NCBI GenBank assembly: GCA_949361645.1
Contig: OX442426.1
Coordinates: forward strand, 4,763,327 to 4,827,326
Origin: Spongilla lacustris
Taxonomy: Eukaryota; Porifera; Demospongiae; Spongillida; Spongillidae
Direction of reading: 5' to 3'
DNA length: 64,000 nt
Shown: positions 23,801 through 35,500 of the stretch, piece by piece
Position numbering within the stretch: position 1 is the stretch's first letter
Layout: every line of letters starts with the position of its first letter
Translations under genes and position numbers: made by a program
The notes under the pieces: generated by a model
Database searches by the model: none
What the model was told of the DNA's origin: nothing
What the model saw: only the letters and a program-made list of their open reading frames with translations

Positions 23801-26800
23801 ATACAGTGTAGGTAGTAGCGTTTACACACTTTCATCATATAGTGATTGAATGATTCTCGAGTCTCGTGAATAATACTGATGAATGATGAGCCTGCAATTA
23901 ACATACACATTACATACATTAATTTAACTGTCTCAAAATGAATAGCTACATGATGTAAATTGATTCATCTCGTTGTATGTCATTGCAAATGGTATCAGGT
24001 GAATACCGTAGCCATTGGCATTTTGGCCCTGAAGGAGTAAATGTATAAATAGTAGTGCAAAGTAGTGATGCAGTAGCAATTACACATACTTCAGTTGCCC
24101 ACACTTTTGGATTCTGCAACTTTGTACACTTAAAGTATTGGTCCACAAACTCATGTCCATCAATACCAGATAATTTTGGCAGATTGCCGCTATTGGTCAT
24201 CATATACATGTAGGTTGTTACAATCAACCCATCTCATTGTGGTCATCTTGATCATTTGTGCAATTGCACATAAAAAGCAATTTATCTGGTGCCTGTGATA
24301 TACCAATCAATGATGGCTTCTAAGATTATGATCTTGATTTTCACTATGAAACTTCATTTCATGCATTCGGCGTCTTTTCTTTTGCCATTCTTTGCAGACT
24401 TGGGGAGTAATGTATCCAGTTCAGATGATCTTCAGTAGCAACTTCCACAGAAGGGGAATGAATTTATGCATGTGGTGAATTCAGTTCAACTGTTGACATT
24501 GACGACCCTTTACCTTTTATTTCTCTCTCACATTTAGTACCAGTCACACCACTCTCTTAGAACAGCCTCACTGCTGTCATCCTCAACTACCTCATTATCA
24601 CTATCAGCTAGTAGCATCTCTACTTGTCTGCATCATGCCCCCATCACATCTTCTGCTGTCCCTAAAAGTCACCATCAACTTCTCTGCTTCTCAATCACCA
24701 AATTGACATACAATATTTATGTCACCATCACCATCTATTATCTCATTTTCACTATCAACAGTCTCACATTTAGGAGTGCAGTATTGCTTCAGATGTACAC
24801 CATAAACCCTTGAAAATTCTATAATTGCCTCTGCCAAGGGATTTTACTATTCTGTATGGACCCAGCCATGTGAAGTATTACTTTCCCCCTGCACTCCTCT
24901 TTCTCGTAATGTCCTTTCTCGGAACAATGGATCCAGGTTTAAAAACATCAGGATTATAATGCTTTCTATTATACTGCTCTTGTTGTCTGGTCTGTGCTGC
25001 AGCAATGTTCATCTTAACCACTTCCAAAACCTTTCTTTGATGCAACATACTTTATTCAACTTCTTCATCGTTTAGCTGCTTATCATGTACAAAACATGCA
25101 ATATTGTATTTCAATAGGTACATGTAGAACAGCCTGGCATCCAAACATTACATCAAAAGGAGTGAATTTTTAAGACTCATGTTTCAATGTATAGTATGCA
25201 AATAAATAACACTCCAAGTAGTCTTCCCAACATTCCTTCTGTTCTTTAGCGTATTTTCTGCATGGTTTGATTGAACTACTCATCTAGGCCATTTGCTTGT
25301 TGAAAAATAATAATTAAATGTAATGTTATATATATAGTATAATAACCTAAGGGTGATATGGTGTTGTGTGACAATGATCCACATTAAGAAGGGTCATTAA
25401 TTCTGAATCAAGAATTCACTGCCTTGATCAGTTGTTATAACACTTTGGATTCCAAACTTCATAAATAACCATAAAAATATATAACTGAATGGCTTCAATG
25501 GCAAACCTGCTGAGTTCGACCTATCTGTGTCGTCTCCGCTAATACCTGACATAGTTTCTGAAGCAGGACACATAGCAGGCTCTGCAGCTTTTGCCACAGA
25601 ACAGCGAAAGATACAAGCAAATTCAGGGATTTGTGCAGAACTAGGCTGGAGCTGCATACCCCTTGTTATTGAATCATTCGGGGCCTGGGGCCAACTTGCA
25701 TCTGACACTTTCAAGAAAATTGCTTCCCGCCTTTCAGTCCAGGTTAACTCCTCCACTTCCACCACTCTGGACAGCATTTATTCCAGACTAAACCTTTCCC
25801 TTGTGCGTTAGAATGCCAGAGCATTTGCTAAAGTCTCAGACCTCTACTTAGATGGTTGACTCATACATAGTTACATAGTTTACTAGTTAAATATTGAAAT
25901 TTGTTTTTAACATGTGCATTGATACCGATTGTATAACTGAATATAAATCTCATTACATAATCTTTATCAATGCACATGTTTAATTGTCCGCAAACCTTAA
26001 AAACAGCTACAGAGATATAACAGGCCTCTTTCGTTTTACATGAAATTGCTTGTACAAACTTACTGAAATAATCAGCAATTTTAAGTATATAGTGACTTCC
26101 TTGTATTGAAGGGGTATGAAATGGCCCCACAAAATCAATACCTAAGTGGTACCAAGGAGATACTACAGGCACAGGATGAAGTTCTGGCATGGCAATATTC
26201 ATCAGGTTAAATACATCATAGACAGACAGAAGCAGACATGAATTGTCCATCGCTTGTCATGAGGATCCTACATCTGGTCATATGGGGACCAAAAGAACCC
26301 TAGCAAGAATTACAGAACGATTTATATGGCCAGGTGTTACAAAAGATGTTCAAGAATTAGTAAGTTTATTTATCTTAGTTCATTCTCTTTAAAATGATAT
26401 TCATGCAACAAATACAAAATTGTTTAACATCTATAAATCATTTAGATTCACACTTGCAATAGTTTATGTACATACAAATACTTACCATGCATAGTCCCAT
26501 TTTTCTTTTTGTAGTGCACATCTCCATTGTTCACAACAAACCCCTTTGCCGCTTTCCGTTTGATACTGCGCTAGGAATTTTTAGAACAATCGGAGCGGTA
26601 TCCTTTCCTTGAGCACAACGAAATGCATGCATCTGTGATGAGTTGTACGTCATCGAATTCGTTACAATCCTCTTCGTTCTTGCTGCTATAGTATACTCAC
26701 CGTTCATGAGAAATGGACACATTGGCACTGTTATGTCTCTTAACTAATAAGTGTTAATTAACATTTTCTGAATCTCCAGAGCTTTACATTTTATGGCCGG

Positions 26801-29517
26801 TTCAAAAAAGGGAGGGACCGTCTGTAGCAAATGGATGGTCCGGCCGGACCGGCTATAGCCCGGACCATTTGCGGCGTGGAAGTCCTAGACTGATTAGCCT
26901 GTACATGTACATGCACATGTATATATTCATGTATCTTATGTATTGACATCTGCTTATGTTCAAAATTGTATGTGTAATTATAAATTGTTGTAATGTTGGT
27001 CTGAACTTATATAAATTTCATGTTCCATTTCAGCCAGCCTCAGTCCTACATCTTCCAGTACATTGACTGCCCCTTTTACTGCTGCTTTCCCATCTTCATC
27101 TGAGGGTATGTACACCACATATACATGTGTTTACTATCATGGACAAATTTATCTGAGCAAATCAGGCAGGATCAATTTTCCATGCCAAAACGTATCCAGC
27201 CAGAGCAAACTTAGCTGTTAAAAGGGACCCATGTCTGCCAAAAGTGATCTGGGTGCCAATTCTCTTCCACTTTGATGAGCATAATCTGGCCCAGCACAAT
27301 AATACATGCTTGTAACATTGGCATCTAGTTCATTTCCGTCAGTACATGTACTACTTTCAATGTCAAAAATGGGCCAGTATGTAAAACAGGGATCGATTTT
27401 GGGAATCTTGCAAGCTGGCATGCATCGGGGGACAACTTGCAATTGAAGCAGGCAGTATCCTAGACGAAGAGGGTAAGCAAACTCGCCCAGCAGACATCCT
27501 GGTACAGAACTGGGAGTTTGGCAAACCGGCAAGCATCGGATTTCACCGTCACATCACCGCTAAATCCAACTACTTTAAAATGAAGCGAGTGTGACGGCTG
27601 GATCCACTGCGTCGCATACTGAAGCCCGCAAGCATGCCACCAACGATGCAAAATGCAACCGTTTGGGCTGGTTCTGCATCCCTTTAGCCGTGGAGACATA
27701 CAGGTGATATTAAGACTCGCTGCACGTATCGTTACTCGCACGGCTCATTCCAAGTCTTCGGCTGCGTCGGCTCTGTACAGAACATCGTCCTAGTGATCGA
27801 GAGCCAATGCAAGGGCCATATTAGCTAGGTCTTCACAGTTTTTTTTTTACTCCTAGTGTCTTAATTAAGGTTTATCTTGTTTATGTATATGCATGCAATT
27901 ACTTACTATGAATAATTAAAAAAATTATAGTGTGTGTATGATGTACCTTTTATAGCGCATATATTCAGACTGTAACTATTGATAATTGAATAAAGTTTAA
28001 TTTAAAATGTTAAAATGGTAGGATTATCCCCAGTGCACTACATGTAGAGCTATAATGTAGACAGTGAAATGTAAATGCATAGTGCATGCATATAGATACA
28101 TGTAGTTGTCTGAACCATATCAAATTGGTAATGATTTAATGTGCCTTGTACATTGTGAAAATAAACTAAACATGTGTACATATACTTTATTATTATAAAT
28201 GATTATAAATTGTTCTGAGCTTGGCTGGTCACCGTGTATACCCATAGCAGTGGAGACTTATGGGTGTTCGGGTGCAGAACAGACTTTATCACGCCTTGCA
28301 ACTTGCCTTGCCACCTGGGGTAACTGTTCAAAGCCTCGTCACAATCAGGATAAATTGTAGAAGATCCATAGAACTTAACCATATAGCTAATATTAGCCCT
28401 TTTTTTTGTAATATAATATGTATATGGGACTGCTTAAAACATACATGTAAGTATATGGATAAGGTATTAAGTCTACTTATTGTGATATTATCATTAAGAA
28501 TTATCTGATGTTACCATTATATTTGCTGTGTGTTGAGAATTAGAACACTATTTAGTGGTCCCTGTTATATCACATATGTGTAACATAATAATGCTTTGTT
28601 CTTTTGCCCACAGCAGATCAATCAGCAGCCATAGCTGCCAGTATGGTCACTGTCATTGTTTTGATAGCTGTGGTCATTACAGTGGTGGCAATCCTGCTTC
28701 TTTTGTATGACAAGCAATCATCCAAAGTGACTATTTCAGGAAGGGCACAGAGCAATGCATTCAGTAAGTAATGATCCTAAAGAGACAATCCATAGTAGAG
28801 CACCACAACTTTTGCCACGACCCTCTCAAATCCTTTTCATTTTTCAGCAATCTAATAGGGCTCATTGAGATTAGTTATTATGCACAGTTTCACTTTCGGA
28901 TACACTTCGGTTAATTGACAATATTTTGTCAACTTCGTAAGCACCATGAAATTTTGTGATCACTTATGACTGTTTTGCAAAGCTACAGTAATGTGTCCAT
29001 AAGGTTTTAATTGAAACTGTTACTAATACAAGAATGCACTCACCTCATGGGTGGTACATATGTGTTGTGTGAAAACCTTAATAAACTTAATATTTTGACT
29101 AGTTGTTTTACACTTTTCAAATTATCTCAAAACACCCCTATTCATTTCTCTATTTCAATTTAACCCCATGACGAGATAGGTTATGAAGTAGTTAATGTAT
29201 TAAAATTAATTTTGGGTATTCGTTCCGCTAGTAAGTTATAAATTAATTTGTGTCAAAAACATTATGAGCTGCCGCTTGACCACAAAGTTTACACAGACGT
29301 AACAATGCTATTAAAACAGACGTAACTACGATAGAAGGGCGTAGCCCAAATTGCAAAAGAACGGGAAGGTCACGTTGTACTCTGCGCTAAGCTTCGTACG
29401 CTTGCTAATATGCACTTCTAGCACGCATCTTCGATCCCGATACAACAACAACTAGTAGCGCTCTATAAAGCATAGCAAAACTGTACGTGCTATATTCATC
29501 TACTCATCAGTGGCATA

Positions 29518-29548
<31 letters not shown>

Positions 29549-32500
29549 CTCAGGGGGCTGTCATGGCAAAAATTATCCTACCTAAAATTTATCCTAGGAT
29601 AAATTTTTGCTGCAAAAATTTATCCCTGGGATAAAAAATTTCTGCTAAAATCTATCCTAGGATAAATTTTGGCTGCCATAATCTATCCTAGGATAAAATT
29701 TGGCTGCCAAATATTATCCTACTCTGCCAAAAAATGTCCTAGGGGATTTTGACTGTCAAATTTCATCCTAACACGGAATAGTGAATGTTCCCTCTCAGGT
29801 TAAGTTTTCGGTGCCTACTTGCAAAAGTCAGCTGTCACTCCAAACAGTGCATGAAGAAATCAGTGGACCTTCTCGTGAGTGAGTGAACCCTCCACCCCAT
29901 CTTCCCTTCGCCACGCGCGCAATACTATGATTCAATGACTTCCAGCGAGCCGTTAAGATACAACGGACGGCACTTGGGGGGGGGGGGGGGGGTTTGAGAA
30001 GTACACACCTTTGTCTTATATCTATACTCTGCCAAATAGCGTTGGGCTTAGGGAATTTAGGGAATTTTGTCGAATCAACCTACCACTTGCCAGAGCCTGC
30101 AGGTGACTCTGAGAAGAGTACAATATACTGGTAAAACTAAAAAGTCACTGAATGAATACAAGAACATGCATTACAGCCTTCATTTTACACGCGTAGTCAG
30201 GGCTATAGTAAGTGGTCTGGTTGCTATATTTAGTGTGTGTGTGTGGGAGGGGGGGGGAGAGGGGGGGCGCGTGAATGAAGGTTTATATGGACAGGAGACA
30301 TGTACAATTTGTGGGATCAATCCCTACATACATACGGCGGAATGTCGTATGTAATGAATCTAACGAAGCGTATGTTAATTCGCTGTTGATAGGTTTTATC
30401 TAAAGAAACATAGCATTTGTGAACTATGTGAACTAATTTTAATTTTTTTAAAAAATTTTCGGGGTAAGTGGTCCGGTTAATACCGTAGAATCGAACTGGA
30501 GGCTACGACCCTGGTAGTCCACAAGATCTTGTTAGGCGTAGCCCGACCTTCCGCCAATACGCGAAGCTAGGTCGATCGGGCTATACGCCCAACTACACAG
30601 TGACAAGATCGTCTTCACTTCCAGCCGCATCCTTGCATGACTGCTCTAAGCGTCACTGTGTTGACTTTTTATAGAAGAGCTGATGCTGATCAAAATGAAA
30701 TTTAGCGCCACGGCTTGTGCGTATTTTAGGGCCCAGACGTGTAGCCAGGATGCCTGGCGGGGGGAGGGGGGAACCGACTCAACGTGGGGTCCTGGTTACA
30801 TGTATTGCTGACCCATCCCCAGCCCCCCTCCCCCCTCTATCCCCATTTCACCCCTTCCCCTACATTACCATCCTAAAAACAGCTCAACTCTAGGAGTGGG
30901 ATAAAAAATGGCAGGGTGGGATAATTTCTTGCAGTCTGGAATGTTGCCAAAATTTATTCTAGGATAATATTTTGCGGGCGGATAGAATTTTTCGTGACAG
31001 GGCTAAGGCACCCCCCTCCGACCCAAGAATGAATATAATTAGAAGAATCAAATAGTGAGTACGCTCATAATTTCCCTTCGCAGGCATATACGTACGCTTT
31101 AGCGCGGTATTTTAATTCAATTCACTTCTATTATTAATATAACATCACAATATAAGATTACCGGTGTTTAAACGAGCGTATCTTCGTAATCATGAACGCA
31201 GCTGCATGCGTGACGTTCTTTAAAATCCTGTTGCCTGGAGTACCAGCTCTTTCCTGAAATGCTAAACGGGATGTCGGAAGCGTTAACGATTACGAAGATG
31301 CGCTAGTTTAAACACGAGACATTTTTTCGTTGGGACATGTATACATATTTGGATTCCGTTGACTGTTAGTCGTCTTCCAGCTGAAAAGCGCATTTTAGTT
31401 ACTACTTCGTCAACCACTTGAAGCCAGGTGCTGTGATTACATGCACTTTTACAATATAAATGGCTCTAAATTTATCCTTGGCATGGATACAGTTTCAGAA
31501 GTTTGCAGATCTTCCATCAGTAGATTGTATCCACAGTATTAAAGCTGCATTGCTGGGCCAGAGCGCTTATCGGTATTCACAATATACTCGGCGGATCATT
31601 TAGTGTGCTAATGCGCTCTTCGGCGCGCGCGGCTTCTGGATATACATGTAAATGCATGCACCCTATTGGTGTATGCGCTCGGCGCCATCCTTGGCGATTG
31701 CAGACATTCTTGCAGATTGATCCGTTGTATTTCTGTTAAACTATACTGCTGAGTGGGCGTGGTTGCAAAAAATTTCGCGCGCGCTGCGCGCGCTATCCGT
31801 TCGGCACCCCCCTCCCATTTCTGGATACGCGCCTGCTCATATACATGTGCACAAAAGACACACCATACATGTATGTGTAGTGCATGCTGTAGCAAAAAAA
31901 AAAACTAGCTACTCAGTCTAACTTGAAGGGCTCTTCGAGCGATACAGTATCACTAAGCCTGTAGCAGTGGGGGTCAACAAGAGTTGAAACTGGAATGACG
32001 GGAATATCTTGAGTCTGCGGATAAACATGCTTAGAGCGCTACTATTGTTGTATCGGGACACTCATGCGTGCTAATTAGCAAGCGTACGAAGCTTAGCGCA
32101 GAGTGCAACATGACCTTCCCGTTCTCTTTTGCAACTTGCGCTACGCCCTTCTATCGTAGTTACATGTACGTCTGTTTTAGGCCACTACAATAAGATTCCT
32201 TGTTTCCCATTTCCCGCCCGCACCATTATTTGGTACCGCATGTTTTCATTCATTATTAGATCACGTGTCACGTAACATCCATTATTTTTATCATAGACAT
32301 AAAAATGGCTATCTTGAACGTATCTGTTGCGTGTTCGTCTAGAAAAACTACTTTACTTCCTTGGAATATTGAAGCAGAACACACCTTTCGCGATTTTTTC
32401 GTATAGACTCTATTCGATCACGTCTTCCAAGCACATCTATAGAGTCCTGGATAGATTTAGTTAAAGCGGAGGTGGGCACCAGCATAGATAATAGAATAAA

Positions 32501-35500
32501 GGAAACGGTATATACATTTACGTGACGTGACGTCACGTTCCGTACTTCGCATTGAATCTTATAGTGTGAGTTGTTGAGCATCCTTCCGTAAAGAGCTCGT
32601 TTAACTTTTTACTGTTGTGTGATGGCAGCCTTTTTTAATATTAAAGACGTTGCATAACGTGTTTTGTGTTTAATACATGTACCAATTTACAATAATGAAT
32701 AATGAATAATGAACCGCCCGCCCGCATGCCTTTTATGTCCTATTGAAATGGGAAACAAGGAATCTTATTGGAGTGGCCTTAATAGCATCGTTATGTCTGT
32801 GTAAACTATGTGGTCAAGCGGCAGCTCAAAGAAACATAATGTTTTTGACACAAATCAATTTATAACTTACTAGCGGAACGGATACCCAAAATTAATTTTA
32901 ATACATTAACTACTTCATAACCTATCTCGTCACGGGGTTAAGTTGAAATAGAGAAAGGAATAGGGGTGTTTTGAGATAATTTGAGAAGTGTAAAACAACT
33001 AGTCAAAATATTAAGTTTATTAAGGTTTTCACACAACACATACATATGTGTACACCCATGAGGTGAGTGCATTCTAGTATTAGTAACAGTTTCAATTAAA
33101 ACCTTATGGACACATTACTGTAGCTTTGCAAAACAGTCATAGTGATCACAAAATTTCATGGTGCTTACGAAGTTGACAAAATATTGTCAACTAACCGAAG
33201 TGTATCCGAAAGTGAAACTGTGCATAATAACTAATCTCAATGAGCCCTATTAGATTGCTGAAAAATGAAAAGGATTTGAGAGGGTCGTGGCAAAAGTTGT
33301 GGTGCTCTACTATGGATTGTCTCCAAACTGTATTTAAAAGTTAAGAATAATATAAACCTCCAATGGAAAATTGCCATGGATACTGCACTGTGATGCAATG
33401 TGTGTAGTACATGTACTTACTACCTGTAAATTACACAGCAAAAAATCACTTTTTTCTCATTCTGTTCTTTTGAAATAACTAATGGCATCTTTTCATCGTT
33501 ACATTGCAGATAATGTTGTGTATAGTGACAATGGGGTACAAATAAATACAAATGATGAAGCTAGGGCAGTATATGAACCTGTGAAGGACAATGAAACAAG
33601 TGAAGAAAAGGGTCAGGTATGTTTATGTGTTTGTGCTTTTTAAATATTGTACATCATTCAACTACATGCATATAATAGGGACAGTCATATGAAGTCCCCT
33701 GCAATGCTAGCAACACATACAGCACCCTTGAGAGTAATGAATTGGTGAGTTCATAAATGAAACCTGCCATTTTCTAGAGAATACATTTTGTACCCAAGGT
33801 CTCATAAGGTTCAATGTAAAGGTACAAGTACATGTATGCACAATTAGCTTTTGCATAAATATTGTATACCATTCAAACTGATTATAAGGAGTCTGTGTAC
33901 ATGTAGTTAACATTTTTCTGTCTCTTGCTCTCTGCTGCCAAGTCTTTGTAAAGTCATATCTTGTGTATGTATTTAGAGCAAACATTGGCACCTATATCAA
34001 ATTTTGTTTAGGATGTTGTTAGTCTTCTACTAATTAAAGGTTAATGTACCAATTTAATCTCATCAATATATTTCCCACTGCTTAGATGCATTCTGATAAC
34101 GTATATGGAATTGATGATGAAGACCCTTACTGTGTGCCTCCATCACAAGAGGAGGAACTGTATGGCCAATTGGAGCAGCAGAATACTTTGAAGATTCCTA
34201 GACATGAGATAGAGTAAGTTATACATTTACATGTTTGGAAATGGAAATGATGCATTGTGTTTAGTTAGGGTAATCAATAGGTTTATTAATATAGATTCAT
34301 ACAGTTGTTGCTACGTATATACATACGTTTGTCTCACTCCATTCACAACAATGATTGAGGCAAACTGCCACACACAAATGTGAGGGAGCCTGCAGGTGTC
34401 AACAACATTATGCTGTTATGGGTACATGTACATGTATTTGTTCAATTCTACATGTACATGTATCATTGTAATAGAATAACACAAAACTTAGTTTATAGTA
34501 AAGCAGTCAGAGTACAAAAAGGACTTTAATATGAATTTAAAGTGATTGGATATCGATCTGATTGAAATCCAAACAGTTATCAGATTATACATTTTGGTTG
34601 CTGATAAACTGTAACACCCAACATCCCATAAATCCATTTTGCTACAATGTTTTATAAAATAAAAAATTTATGTTGTTCAACTATGCTTTGATTTTTGGGA
34701 TATTGCATGGGGAAGGTTTAGGAACTGATTTAAATATATAAATTGTTCATCTGGTATTTCATCATAATTACTTCATACTTGTATTATGTTATAAAACCTT
34801 GAGTATTTATGAACTGTGACATCATTCAGAACGCAGTCATCATTGGGACATGGCCAGTTTGGAGGAGTCCACATAGGAAAGTGGAGGACACCAAAGTGGG
34901 AACGTGAAGTTGCCATCAAAATGCTGGATCCCACCACATCCCACCAGGATGACAAGGTCAAGTTTCTACAGGAAGCTGCTATTATGGCACAGTTCAAACA
35001 TCCAAATGTCATCCAACTGTATGGCATTGTCACTGATGGACAACCTGTAAGTTTTGCATATATTGTTTCAGTTTTGACCTGTAATATACCTGTATGTTTA
35101 GTTGATGCTTGTCATGGAATTAGCTCACAACAAGGATCTCCAAACACACCTCATGACATTGAGACCAGAGTAAGCTACACACAATAATGTCTGCTATGAA
35201 TCATGTACTTCTACCATGGATTGCCAGCCCTGGCCAACTGATCCAGTCTCATATTCCACAATGTCTGCTAACCTACTCCCAACAAGTAGCCCTGGGCATG
35301 CAGTACCTCTCTAGCAAGTCATTTGTTCATCGTGATCTGGCTGCTAGAAATGTACTTCTCACAAAGACCTGCATCTGCAAAGTATGTTATGAACAATGTT
35401 TAACATGAATGTTTTAACATTAAAAACGTAGCCATCATTCAAAACTTAAGCATGGTGTTTCACAATCAAGAAAAATCATTTATAAATTAACAAAAGTTAA

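Larger units (their letters stand above)
23950..26245 (-). pseudogene. Gypsy-type (Ty3) integrase relic with C-terminal OTU-like protease relic
   Basis: Retrotransposon polyprotein 3' end on the minus strand. Integrase core at about 26,190-25,990: [43 protein letters not shown]; it resumes at about 25,480 with [14 protein letters not shown]. Then about 25,300-24,880: [51 protein letters not shown] and [13 protein letters not shown], the typical tail of gypsy integrases. An acidic linker follows ([25 protein letters not shown]). At 24,220-23,960 the reading [34 protein letters not shown] and WLRYSP resembles the second half of an OTU cysteine protease. Several stops and frameshifts; an R2-like fragment is nested in the core. 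Unit B keeps only about 90 bp (56,355-56,445). Confidence 0.68.
28782..33323. mobile_element. 4.5-kb element with about 695-bp terminal inverted repeats in RTK-A intron 6
   Basis: Left arm about 28,782-29,476 starts GAGACAATCCATAGTAGAGC; right arm about 32,027-33,323 ends GCTCTACTATGGATTGTCTC and is an almost complete reverse complement once a 601-bp nested insertion is removed. Absent at the matching point of unit B (61,950-61,995), so it arrived after the duplication or was lost there. No transposase was recognised inside. The target duplication could not be defined. Confidence 0.85.
11730..34660. repeat. Segmental duplication unit A (direct copy of 45,450-63,330)
   Basis: Collinear blocks shared with unit B, same orientation: 11,730-12,285 with 45,455-46,105; 12,287-13,960 with 47,873-50,800; 13,960-14,350 with 50,800-51,210; 15,050-15,410 with 52,640-52,998; 20,700-21,370 with 54,018-54,675; 21,530-22,990 with 54,680-56,140; 26,780-27,300 with 56,630-57,280; 27,930-28,770 with 61,165-61,950; 33,330-34,640 with 61,995-63,325. 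Period at the RTK start codons is 33,290 bp. Differences are mostly transposon insertions and microsatellite length changes. Confidence 0.9.

Noticed and set aside
27218..27532. Antisense protein-like stretch ([19 protein letters not shown]) also readable in unit B at 57,126-57,320
   Set aside because: Between the two copies nearly all substitutions change the amino acid, so there is no sign of protein-level constraint; similarity comes from the segmental duplication.
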